Assembly (NCBI RefSeq): GCF_037176765.1
Contig: NC_090022.1
Coordinates: forward strand, 229,459,117 to 229,523,116
Source of the DNA: Anolis sagrei
Lineage: Eukaryota; Chordata; Lepidosauria; Squamata; Anolidae
Reading direction: 5' to 3'
DNA length: 64,000 nucleotides
This document shows, piece by piece, positions 54,643-64,000 of this stretch. A program made the translations under genes and the position numbers. Below the pieces are notes generated by a model that was not told the origin of the DNA, ran no database searches, and saw only the letters and a program-made list of their open reading frames with translations. Position 1 is the first letter of the stretch. Each line of letters begins with the position of its first letter.

Positions 54643-54967
54643 ATAGGTAAAGGTATCCCCTTGACATTAAGTCTAGTCGTGTCCAGGGAGCAGTGCTCAT
54701 CTCCATTTCTAAACCAAAAAGCCGGCGTTGTCCATAGACCCCTCCTAGGTCATGTGGCCAGCATGACTGCATGGAGCACCGTTACCTTCCCACAAGAGCG
54801 GTACCTATTGATCTACTCACATTTCCATGTTTTCGAACTGCTAGGTTGGCAGAAGCTGGGGCTAACAGCAGGAGCTCATCCCGCTCCCCAGATTCGAATC
54901 TCCAACCTTTTGGTCAGCAAGTTCAGGAGCTCAGCGGTTTAACCCACTGCACCACCAGGAGGCCCCT
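54643..54967 (-). mobile_element. Sauria-type SINE with 10-bp TSD
   Basis: The tRNA-like head is at the right ('cagcggtttaacccactgca' read in reverse) and the tail at 54,643. TCTGAATAGG flanks it exactly at 54,633-54,642 and 54,968-54,977. It is nearly full length at 325 bp. Confidence 0.9.
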
Positions 54968-55138
54968 TCTGAATAGGCTATATAAATATTAAATATTTAC
55001 TTTGATTCAAGCCCCACAACAATAAATAAGATTTATCTCCAAGCAAGGCATTTAACAGAGCACAGCCCTAGAATGCTCTAAAATATGTTTGTTCTGGAGG
55101 AAACTGCTATACAAAATAAAGTCATTCTCTAAGTTTGC

Positions 55139-55144
55139 TTTATT
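55139..55144 (-). terminator. GOLM1: Candidate proximal GOLM1 poly(A) signal
   Basis: AATAAA on the minus strand 384 bases after the GOLM1 stop. A nearby poly-A/poly-C tract on the plus strand (55,160-55,183) would be U/G-rich in the transcript. The choice between this and 53,417 is open. Confidence 0.45.
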
Positions 55145-55527
55145 AATAAAAGCAGGACCCCCCCCCAAAAAAAAAAAAAAAACCAAACAAACATAAGAAG
55201 AGATATGGGACTGGCTGAGAAGAATTGTAAAGCGACCGTCTTTTGTCACAACAGTGGCAAGACAAATCGCATCTTGTTTTTTTGTCACACTAGTTCAGGA
55301 AGGAAAACTAGATGAGGCGTCTGAAGAACAAGTAGAATTTCATATGCCTTAAAGACAGAATTCCTGCTTCTGAATCAGTACTATGGCCTAGTCAAGTCAG
55401 AAGTCCATTAAAGAGGTCAGAATTGTTTTAAATAAACTAATAGTCATCAACTTGAGTTGAACATTTCAAGCCTTGATCAGATGGTTCAGTAGTAGTCGTT
55501 TTTGTAAGAGTCACACACTGAACTCAT

Positions 55528-58500
55528 TCACAGTTTCTGTTGATGGTCTTGAAGATTAATCAAGTCATTTTGCAGTTTGGAATCATCATGATTCGGAACT
55601 GGAAAAAAAATAAACATTTTAATGAAATTCTATTTTGGAAGTGTTAGAGTAACTCATAAAACTATGACAGAATGTTCACATAACAGACATCATGCTTGTA
55701 TCTGGATCACAACACACAATCAGTGCTTTCAACTGAGGCCAAGTCTTTTGAAGCTTTTTCTTCAGTTTGTTTCCATACTGCTAAATGATTACTAAGTTCA
55801 CAGAGTTCTCTTCTTTAGCATGAAGAAAAGTATTTCCAAAGACACCAAGCTAATCCAAAGCAAGATAAAATCATATTACATAGTAGTTTTGATGCTGGGT
55901 TGTTGTAGGTTTTTCGGGCTTTATGACCATGTTCTAGAAGCATTCTCTCCTCACGACCTCGGAGGATGCTTGCTATAGATGCAGGTGAAATGTCGGAAGA
56001 GAATGCTTCTAGAACATGGCCATACAACCCGAAAAACTTATAACAACCCAGTGATTCTGGCCATGAAAGCCTTTGACAACATAGTTTTGATGCTGATCTG
56101 AAAGATCTGGGACAAGGAGGACAATTCAGGAAAGATGACGTAGCAACTTACCAATTAAGTTATTTTGCTGGTCAACAAGAGCAGCCTGCTTATCTGTCTC
56201 AGATTCTGCCTCATTCACATCTAAGTTGTAGTCTACTCTTTTGACATCCTGGTTTACCCTTTGGATTCCAAATTCACCTGCAAAGACATGTACAATTAAT
56301 GTAGACCCCAGTGGCACAATGGGTTAAACTCTTGTGCTGGCAGTACTGCTGACTTAGATATCAGCAGTTTGAATCCTGGGAGAGTGGGTTGAGCTCCCTC
56401 TGTCAGCTCCAGCTCCCCATGCGAGGGGATGAGAGAAGCCTCCCACAAGGATAGTAAAACATCAAACATCTGGGCATCCCCTGGGCAACATCCTTGCAGA
56501 CAGCCAATTCTCTCACACCAGAGGCGACTTACAGTTTCTCAAGTCGCTCCTGACACAAAGAAAAGTACAGTTAGTATCTTGATGCATCTCTGCTTTGGAG
56601 GCCAGCCTCTTATAACACTCTGGCATTTCAAATAGTAATTTGCAATACCGGCATGTTAAAATACCTGAATCTTTTTCTGCAGTTAGATTGAATAAATTGA
56701 GAGAGAAAAATCCTATATTTTAAAATCAGAAATGTTCCTTTGTCCATAAAACATATGCACACTGAAAAATAAGCACCACTAAACAGAAAATAAATGTAAG
56801 ACTGTGATTACTGTAGGCAGCCATGGTAGCCTAGCAGAAATCATAGAATCATAGAGTTGGAAGAGACCTCGTGGCCCATCCAGTCCAACTCACTGTCAAG
56901 AAGCAGGAACATTGCATTCAAAGCACCTCTGACAGATGGCCATCCAGCCTCTGTTTAAAAGCCTCCAAAGAAGGAGGCTCCACCACACTCCGGGGCAGAG
57001 AGTTCCACCGCTGAAGAGCTCTCAGTCAGGAAGTTCTTCCTCATCTTCAGGTATAATCTCCTTTCTTGTAGTTTGAAGCCATTGTTCTGCATCCTAGTCT
57101 CCAGGGTAGCAGAAAACAAGCTTGCTCCCTCCTTCCTATGACTTCCTCTTACATATTTATACATGACTATCATGCCTCCTCTCAGTCTTCAAGCTAAACA
57201 TGCCCAGCTCTTTAAGCCGCTCCTCCTTTGATCTCTGATTGTTTTTAAATTGTATTAAATTGTTTTTAAATTGTGTTTGATTTTAGCCTGTTCTTGTAAG
57301 CCACTCCGAGCCCCAGGGGAGTGGTGGCATATAAGTTCAAATAATAAATAAATAAATAAATAAGGCTTGTTCTCCAGACCCTTGATCGTTTTAGTTGCCC
57401 TCCTCTGGACACATTCTAGCATTTCCATAATTCCTACTTGATTAATAATCTTTCTGTGTAGCAAAAGTCTGAAAAGGTAGTAAGGCTGGGCTGGATCAGG
57501 AAGCATCTGCCTGATCATGGGTGATAGTTTCTTTTGAAAACCATGCTAAAGATGGGTGATAGTTTAACACAAGGTACTGACAGACAAGTTGCTTCAGTCC
57601 TACAGAAATATTACTACTTATTGCTCTTTATAATAATCCTGAGATATTATGATAAAGAACAAGCATCCTGCACAGTCTCCATTTTATATTAGATAAGCTG
57701 ATTTTGAAACTTTGAAAGAATTTTCATGTGTTACATACAGGTCCTATAGAAAAAGGACTGAATATGCTTCTATATGGCAACACCTTACAGGGAACGTGTA
57801 ATGCAAGTAAACCTCTTAATGAGCCCAGTTGCTCATCTTAATTCTCACACTATGACTTTTCAAATTGGTGTAAAGTATTGGGTGGATATGTAATATCGAA
57901 GACGCAGCTGAGAAATGCTGCAGAGGTACAGGTTTCCCACTCTACTCAGTGCCTCCCAGCCCATGCATCTAGACAGACTTTCAAATCTACCCTTCATTAC
58001 TTAAGCATACATTAGTGTGCAATCCAAACATGGAATCACAAAATCACAGAATTGGAAGAGTCCACAAGGGCCATCCAGTCTAAACCCCTGCCATGCAGGA
58101 ACACACAAAGCACCCCCAACAGATGGCCATCCAGCCTCTGCTCTAAAGCCTCCAGAGAAGGAGACTCCACCAGGCTCCCAGGCTGTATATTACACTTCCA
58201 AACATCTTTTAATGCCAGGAAGTTCTTAATGTGGAAACAGAATTTTTTTTCCTGCAATTTGAATCCATTGGTCTGTGTCCTATTCTCCAGAACACAGAAA
58301 ACAAGGGGTAGCTATGCAGTTCTACATGTATTTTTTTAAAAATAGAGCAAAATATTTATTTTTACATGCATGTTTTAATTTGTTAACATTGTTTTAATTT
58401 GCATTGTGTGAAATTTGTTGTTAGCCACATTGAATCCCTATATTGGGAGAAAGGTGAAATAAAAATAAAGTAAGTAAATAAATCACAGGGAAAATAAATG

Positions 58501-61170
58501 TTTTGCAGTTTTCTCCCTTGTTGACAATCACTATTTCACATAGGAAAGGGAGTCCGTTCAACACTGAATGTCAGATCCAAAACATTTATCAATATCTGCA
58601 TACCATTTTCATCACCAGAACAGATGCTAAAGCTGTATTTCACGTGTTCAACAATGATTCTAAAACCCCAATTTGGTAATCGACCCATAAAAGGTGAAGG
58701 AGAATTTGTACCAACCATCTTTACTGGGCTCCTGGTCATCCTGCTGCAGATCATCATTCAAGAGCTGTTCTCGTTCAACTTCTTCATCGTCTGCTTTGGC
58801 TTCAATGATATTTTGATGGCTCATGGTTTCTGACTGCCTGTCAGTCTGCCTTTCAATTGCATCTTCTCCGTTGACATCTCTTACATTCTCATATGGGTTT
58901 TGATGCATTCCTGGTTCAGGGGTCAGCTCTTTACTACCTAAGCTGGGCTTTGCAGGTATTTGTGGATGATCTTGGTTAACAGGAAATATTTCTTTCGGAA
59001 GTTCCTCTTTGGCAGTAGCAATATCATCATTAGTTCCTCCTGTAAGTCATCATAAAACCCACAAGTTAGAATTAATCTTATCAATGGTGGTAGTAAACAT
59101 AAACATTGTAAACATTGGTGTAAATGGGTGGTGTTCTGAAGTCTTTTAATGTTGCCAATTTTTCGGGCCCCAACATGGAGCTAAGCGGATCCCATTTGGG
59201 GTCAGGACCCACCGTTTAAGAAGCCCTGCTCTAGATTAACAGGCTTGTGTAGAACACAGAATAGTAAAGGAAATGTGACAAGACAGGTGAAAAGACTCAG
59301 TCTTGCATATTGTACTCTACAGATGCAGAACAAGCTATCCTAAAGAAGATGAATAAATACCCTTTATCATAGAATTATAGAGTTGGAAGAGCCATCCAGT
59401 CCAATCCTCTGCCAAGAAGCAAGAAAATCACATTCAAAGCACCCCCGACAGATGGCCATTCAGCCTCTGTTTAAAAAGCCTCCAAAGAAGGAGCCTCCAC
59501 CACACTCCTCCACCACACTCCTCTCAGCCTTCTCTTCTTCAAGCTAAACATGCCCAGCTCTTTAAGCCACTCCTCATAGGGCTTCTTCTCCAGACCCTTA
59601 TCAGCACCTAGGCTGGAAAGAACAGATGGGATTAAAGATCCAACTACTTCTAGAGGGCCACAGATTCCCTAGCACGGCTTACCCTCAAATTGTGTAAGCA
59701 ATATGAGCATTTCTTTATACGTTACTCAGAAATAATATGTTCTGAGGCAGAGACTGATCATATTAGAAAATATATACACATACAGGCTACTAGATCAATG
59801 TACCTTTACACAAATGATACTGATGCAATACAATTGACTTAACCAAACCAACCACACCTTGCACCACTAGATGATGGCAAAGGTACCACAAAAAGTACCC
59901 AAGGGAAACTTCTTTCAAAATCTCAATATAGGAAACAACTGAAAAAGAATAGGTCCCACTAGCCGAGTGTTTCCCAACCTTTGGTTCTCCAGGTGTTTTG
60001 GACTTCAACTTCCACAATTAATAACAGCTATTAAACTGGCTGGGATTTCTGGGAGTTGAAGTCCAAAACACCTGGAAGACCCATGGTTGGGAACCACTCC
60101 ACAAGCCAAATATGATCAAAAAGCATTGCAATGCCTCTTCCATTATCCCCGCCACAGCTGTTATCATATACCTTTCACAAATTACAGGAGCAGAAGGCTC
60201 ACCCAATTCTCCTTCAGATCATGAAAATACCACATCAGAATCTAGACAAGAATTACACTTCTAGTCTTGTTAATCGCAGGACCTGAGAGCTGTGAAGGAA
60301 ATTAGTTGTGTACAAATGTCACCTTCCACATACGGAAAGCCTCCTTGTGTCCACTTTGAACTACTGGAGGATCTTACTGGCAGAAAAGAAGTCAACTTCT
60401 GCAGGTACACCTCTTCCTTGGGTGCCATTTCCATCTAGCCCTATGACACTGTATGAGAGCTGATGCTCAGAGGAGAAAATCATCAGGAATCAAGTTTCTC
60501 CTTCCTTGACTAGAACTCACCCTGGTATTCACCCTCAGGTAGGAACAAAACCCAATGGACAAATAGCTGGAATCTGCTAAATCAGTTGAACTTCTGCCCA
60601 AGTCCCAATGTTATGTTAGGAAACATGTTCATTCAAAATAAGGGATGTTAGTGCCGGTACTTCAATGTGGAGATGTAGAATAACAAATTCAACAAGTACA
60701 ACTATGTCTCATTACTCCTCAGAGTTGCCAGGGACTCCTACTCTGAGAGTTCTTGGTGGATGGTGTTGTTCTTCAAGTGAATATAGAGACATAGCCAAAT
60801 GTTTCTCTGATGTCTTTCCTTTTCCACTAAATGGATTTTATAACAAATCAAGTTTGGGAACAAATAATTTGGTAATAATTAGATGCCAACATTTTGGAAA
60901 TCATGCTACAACTCAATGAAAATCTGGCTCGTGCAACATATTCCCTATTAATTTCCGAAAACAAAATCTGAAAGCACTCGTGATCTTTGTTGATATATTC
61001 ATACCTTTTTGTCTACGATCATCCAGTTCTGGCACATTATTTCCAGTGAATGCTGGCTTTGATGCTTCTAATATCAAAGAATTCTCAGAAATGCGACTTT
61101 TGTCTTCAGGTTCATTTCCTTGTTTTGTTAAATCACGATGCTGAAACTCTGGCTGTCTAAACATTGGCAC
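55528..61170 (-). CDS. GOLM1: GOLM1 (GP73), C-terminal exons, partial
   Basis: GOLM1 is a type II Golgi membrane protein with a luminal coiled coil and acidic tail. Four minus-strand exons splice in frame: 61,170-61,005 (166 nt; VPMFRQPEFQHRDLTKQGNE...), 59,039-58,725 (315 nt; acidic, ADDEEVEREQLLNDDLQQDD), 56,277-56,152 (126 nt) and 55,598-55,528 (71 nt, stop TGA). Recognition rests on YNLDVNEAESETDKQAAL in the third exon, nearly identical to the human tail, and on LINLQDHQQKL at the end, matching human TINLLDQREKRNHTL. Phases are 1-1-1 with junction codons GGA, AGT and GTT. The four exons give 225 residues. The signal-anchor and coiled-coil exons must lie right of 64,000. The middle part diverges from mammals, as is usual for this acidic region. 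Gene order with NAA35, tail-to-tail, agrees with human chromosome 9. Confidence 0.92.
55898..56081. mobile_element. Penelope-derived hairpin insert with 14-bp TSD
   Basis: Arms 'gttgtaggtttttcgggct' and 'gttctagaagcattctct' face 'agagaatgcttctagaacat' and 'acccgaaaaacttataacaa'. TAGTTTTGATGCTG flanks the insert exactly at 55,884-55,897 and 56,082-56,095. It lies in the last GOLM1 intron. The arms share their words with the Penelope-like fragment at 42,340. Confidence 0.8.
56308..56562 (+). mobile_element. tRNA-derived SINE, full length
   Basis: Head 'cagtggcacaatgggttaaa', B box 'gtttgaatcc', body 'agaagcctcccacaagg' and end 'caagtcgctcctgacac'. Flanks 'gtacaattaatgta' and 'gtacagttagta' may be a worn target duplication. 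It lies in the GOLM1 intron right of exon 56,277. Confidence 0.85.
56838..57430 (-). mobile_element. CR1-type LINE with a LINE tail inserted
   Basis: Reverse-strand codons give YKYVRG...GASLFSATLETR and [19 protein letters not shown], the CR1 ORF2 C-terminus. From about 57,226 to 57,362 a plus-strand LINE 3' end interrupts it ('cttgtaagccactccgagcc', (AAAT)n), after which CR1 resumes at 'ggcttgttctccagaccc'. Confidence 0.8.
58025..58310 (-). mobile_element. CR1-type LINE 3' fragment
   Basis: 'cacagaattggaagagtcca', 'agatggccatccagcctctg' and 'caggaagttcttaatgtgg' in the usual order. It lies in a GOLM1 intron. Confidence 0.8.
58320..58490 (+). mobile_element. LINE 3' end
   Basis: 'tgttgttagccacattgaat' and an A/T-rich tail 'gtaagtaaataaatc' mark a plus-oriented LINE terminus next to the CR1 copy. 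Confidence 0.6.
59365..59610 (-). mobile_element. CR1-type LINE with internal deletion
   Basis: The head of the 3' region ('atagagttggaagagccatc') runs to 'ccaccacactcctccaccac', then jumps to 'ctctcagccttctcttcttc' and 'ctttaagccactcctcatag'. The usual middle 150-200 bases are missing, and 'ccaccacactcct' is duplicated at the deletion point. Confidence 0.75.
59966..60098. mobile_element. hAT-type MITE
   Basis: 'gtttcccaacctttggttct' faces 'acccatggttgggaaccact', with arms 'tttggacttcaacttccac' and 'gggagttgaagtccaaaaca'. Flanks ccactagc and ccacaagc agree at 7 of 8. Confidence 0.75.
60230..60960. other. GOLM1 intron without recognised elements
   Basis: No exon or named repeat was recognised between the MITE at 59,966 and the exon at 61,005. 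A frame of 84 codons on the plus strand (60,665-60,919) has no known similarity. Confidence 0.4.
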
Positions 61171-62140
61171 CTGGAAAATAACCAACAGCAACACCACATG
61201 CACATGAATTATTAATACAAACAAATATCCTAAAAATATTTCTTTTTTATTCTTTTTTAAAATATCAAACAGAATAAAGTGATATGGCAGAACAAAGTAC
61301 TACAATGAAATACAAGGGCAGGTCTTTTGCATTACTAGTTATCGCTTGAAAATTAAGACTGCTTGTTGGAATTATGGACTGCATCAATATCTCTGCTTAC
61401 AGTTATGCTGGACAGTCATGGTCAACGTGGTGGAAAACCACAGCCAAAGACAGTGATAAATTCTTTTGAAAAAATTGTTTACTTCCTATACCTATACCAC
61501 AATAAGGTAAACATAGAAAGATAAAGAAGAATATACTAAACAGATTACCTTATTACCTTATTGCAGTTTACCTTATGGAGGGGGGAAGGGGGTGAAATTA
61601 TAATGTGATGAAAAAATCCCCCTTTGAGACAGGCTTTTTAAACCAAATAACCATCCCTTTGAAGATGCAGCTGTGCCCTCAAAGCATAGCTAGGAAGGAA
61701 AAGGCCCGGGGGGGGGGGGGGGGGAGTTTGCTGAACTGAGGCAAGGCTCTGTAGCCATAGATGGGTGAGCAGGCAGATGAGCTCACTCCCCTGCCTGCCT
61801 GCCCCCCTTCCCAGTCAAGTCAAGCCCCACAGAGCCAAGGGCAGTTGCACCCTTAATTCACTCACACAGGCAAGTGAACTAAGGGTAAGACTATGGCGAA
61901 GGGAGAGGCAAAATATAAGTTTTGTTTTCTCCAAAAGCGGGGTGCGACTATTACACGATAATGACTATTATGTGACGAAATAGGATATATTCAAAAGAAA
62001 TCATTTTTTCATTACAGTCAACATTTTTTTTCCGGTGAATAATCCTGAATCTTCACTTTCCAAAAAGAAATCTTCCAGACCTTCTGCTGAAACCAGGGAA
62101 GTCTCAGAATGTTAAATATATTGTTTACAAATTAGATAAA

Positions 62141-62456
62141 TTAGATTAGGGCCCCCTGGTGGCGCACCGGGTTAAACTTGTTGATCGAAAGGTTGGCAGT
62201 TCAAATCCGGGGAGCAGGGTGAATTCCTGCTGTTAGCCCCAGCTTCTGCTAACCTAGCAGTTCGAAAACATGCAAATGTGAGTAGATCAATAGGAACCGC
62301 TTCTGTGGGAAGGCTCCATGCAGTCATGCTGGCCACATGACGTTGGAGGTGTCTATGGACAATGCCGTCTCTTCAGATCAGAAATGGAGATGAGCTCCAA
62401 CCCCCAGAGTTGGACACGACTGGACTTAATGTCAAGGGGAAACTCTACCTTTACTT
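62141..62456 (+). mobile_element. Sauria-type SINE with 12-bp TSD
   Basis: Head 'gccccctggtggcgcaccgg', body 'tgctggccacatgacgttgg' and end 'gtcaaggggaaactctacc'. AAATTAGATAAA occurs at 62,129-62,140 and 62,457-62,468. The copy has lost part of the head between the A and B boxes. Confidence 0.85.
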
Positions 62457-63094
62457 AAATTAGATAAAAGCAATGGATGATTGCGTATTTCAACAAACTT
62501 CTCAGATCTAGATTCTATTCTAAGAACTTTACCCTCAGATGTTAAATATATTGTTTACAAATTAGATAAACCCTTTCCCATAATCTAAGAAGACCCACTT
62601 CCTCAGTACACTTCTATTGACAAGCCATAATCATTCTAGCCGAGGATAATATAAAATATAAATTTTGCCTTTCCCAAAAGCAGGGTGTGACTATTATGCG
62701 ATAATTCCTATTATGCGATGAAATAGGATACATTCAAAAGAAATCCTCCCAGAGAAAGAATCATAATAAAATAGATATAAGAATTTTATGAAGCAAGTGT
62801 TCATTACTATTTAGAAAGATAGATAGTAATGATACTTTGCCACCATTTGTAATATGCTGGGATCTGATTCACATCACTGCTAATGGACAATAATGCACAG
62901 AGACATGAGCAAAGATAATTGTTTCATGGCACATTACATATAGCAATACACTAGTTCTCATAACAGTCAGTTTCAAGGACAAATCCAAAATGCAAGTTAT
63001 GACTTTGAAAGCTGTAAAAAGCTGGGTTCACATTATTTGAAAGACTATATCTCCGTATATAAGTGCCTGCGTTTTAATATCTTCAGGGGAAAAT

Positions 63095-63235
63095 CTTTTC
63101 CTCCAGACCCATTAGGCATATTTGGTGATGACGCAGGAGAAAGTCATCTTAGTGGTTGCTCAAGGATTGTGGAACTCCCACCCATAGGAGATTTGAAAGA
63201 GCTACAACACCTTATACATTTTTTTAAAAAAAATT
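63095..63235 (+). mobile_element. L2-like LINE remnant
   Basis: 'gattgtggaactcccaccca' and 'gatttgaaagagctaca' correspond to the L2 C-terminal LWNSLP region and following bases, ending in an A/T tail. It is short and degraded. Confidence 0.45.
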
Positions 63236-64000
63236 ATGGTAATTTTCACAATTTGGATCTTTCTAGATCCTGTAATGTATTACTCCCACATTGGAAAAAA
63301 TATTCTTAATAACATGTAGCTTTAATATCAATCTGTGAATCCACATGAGAGTTGATATTTGTAAAACTCGTGGTAAATTTAAAACATAAAGCATTTAGCT
63401 TTTCCCTTTTAAAGATAATATTAAACAATATAGTTTAGCCTCAAAAACCCTATGCCTTTAATAAATATCCTGGCTCAGAAAGCTTTTCTAAGTAAACTAA
63501 TCAGCACTTTGATCATTTCTGAAAAGGAAATACTAATAACTCTCTACCAAAGAGAAGTTTTTTATTTTCACCTTCTCAAAACAATCTATACAGCAATTAA
63601 TAGAGCTGTAATTCTAAGTATTTTTCCTGGCCTTTTGATTTTTCCCTTCTTTTGTCCTTGAGAGATTGGTCTAAAAGCAAAACATACATAAAGAAGTAAC
63701 ACTGGTGAAGAGAACAGAAGGAAATCCCTACATTCAAATACTTAGTTTCAAAAATTAGTATGGCTCTTGGTCATCAGGAAGCTCTTACAAAGGATCTTCA
63801 AAGGTTTTCCTTCTCTAGACAAAAAGAAAGCATGCAAAACAACACAATATGATCAGATATAAAGCCTGGAGCTTGCATTAGTCACTAAGAGAAGATAGGC
63901 AATATGAGTATCTCTCTCAATTTTTTTTCCTCCACTGTTAGTATAAAGCAGAGAAAAGAGAGTTAATTCTTCAGTATCAAAGGAAGAGAAGAGCAGACAT

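Larger units (their letters stand above)
61171..64000 (-). other. GOLM1: GOLM1 intron reaching the window edge
   Basis: No further GOLM1 exon could be found. The stretch holds a poly-G run of about 17 (61,708-61,724), duplicated blocks at 61,911-62,002 and 62,653-62,745, a SINE, and an L2 remnant. The remaining sequence is AT-rich and unassigned. Confidence 0.55.

Noticed and set aside
61205-64000. Further GOLM1 coiled-coil exons
   Set aside because: No minus-strand stretch with heptad-rich coding sequence between an acceptor and donor was found; they are presumed beyond the window.

Overview
This is vertebrate nuclear DNA, most likely from a squamate reptile, and the repeat content resembles iguanian (Anolis-type) genomes. 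The grounds are two multi-exon vertebrate genes with GT-AG introns and a dense, nested mix of repeat families known from lizards: BovB, L2, CR1/L3, L1 and Penelope-like retroelements, tRNA-derived SINEs, palindromic hAT-type MITEs and pogo/Tigger-type MITEs. Repeat names come from memory of sequence patterns, since no database search was possible.

Layout. Positions 1-3.7 kb hold repeat fragments and no recognisable exon. A CpG island with NRF1-like and CRE-like motifs lies at about 3.74-4.46 kb and is probably a promoter; it may serve a gene that leaves the window to the left. Positions 4.6-23.3 kb form a repeat-rich intergenic block: two L2 copies on the minus strand with an internally deleted BovB between them, a three-unit tandem repeat, a broken LINE whose segments are out of order, CR1/L3, a U2 snRNA 5' fragment, a 410-codon open BovB reading frame and an L1 piece. 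A second CpG-rich promoter with ETS and NRF1 sites lies at 23.9-24.2 kb. It drives NAA35 on the plus strand: 22 coding exons from 25,014 to 50,843 that splice in frame to 725 codons plus stop. A poly(A) signal follows at 51,055. Tail-to-tail with it is the C-terminal part of GOLM1 on the minus strand: four exons from 61,170 down to 55,528, with the N-terminal exons beyond the right edge.

The two genes have unrelated roles. NAA35 is the auxiliary, ribosome-anchoring subunit of the NatC N-terminal acetyltransferase. GOLM1 is a type II Golgi membrane protein. Their neighbourhood matches the NAA35-GOLM1 synteny of human chromosome 9. The introns and flanks record repeated nested insertion, and several insertions have clear target-site duplications. 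I saw no CRISPR array, operon or other unfamiliar gene system. The most notable items are the nested elements with exact target duplications, the duplicated core-promoter segment and 170-bp MITE tandem array flanking NAA35 exon 1, and a 19-bp exact match between an L2 fragment and the NAA35 exon 20 donor flank.
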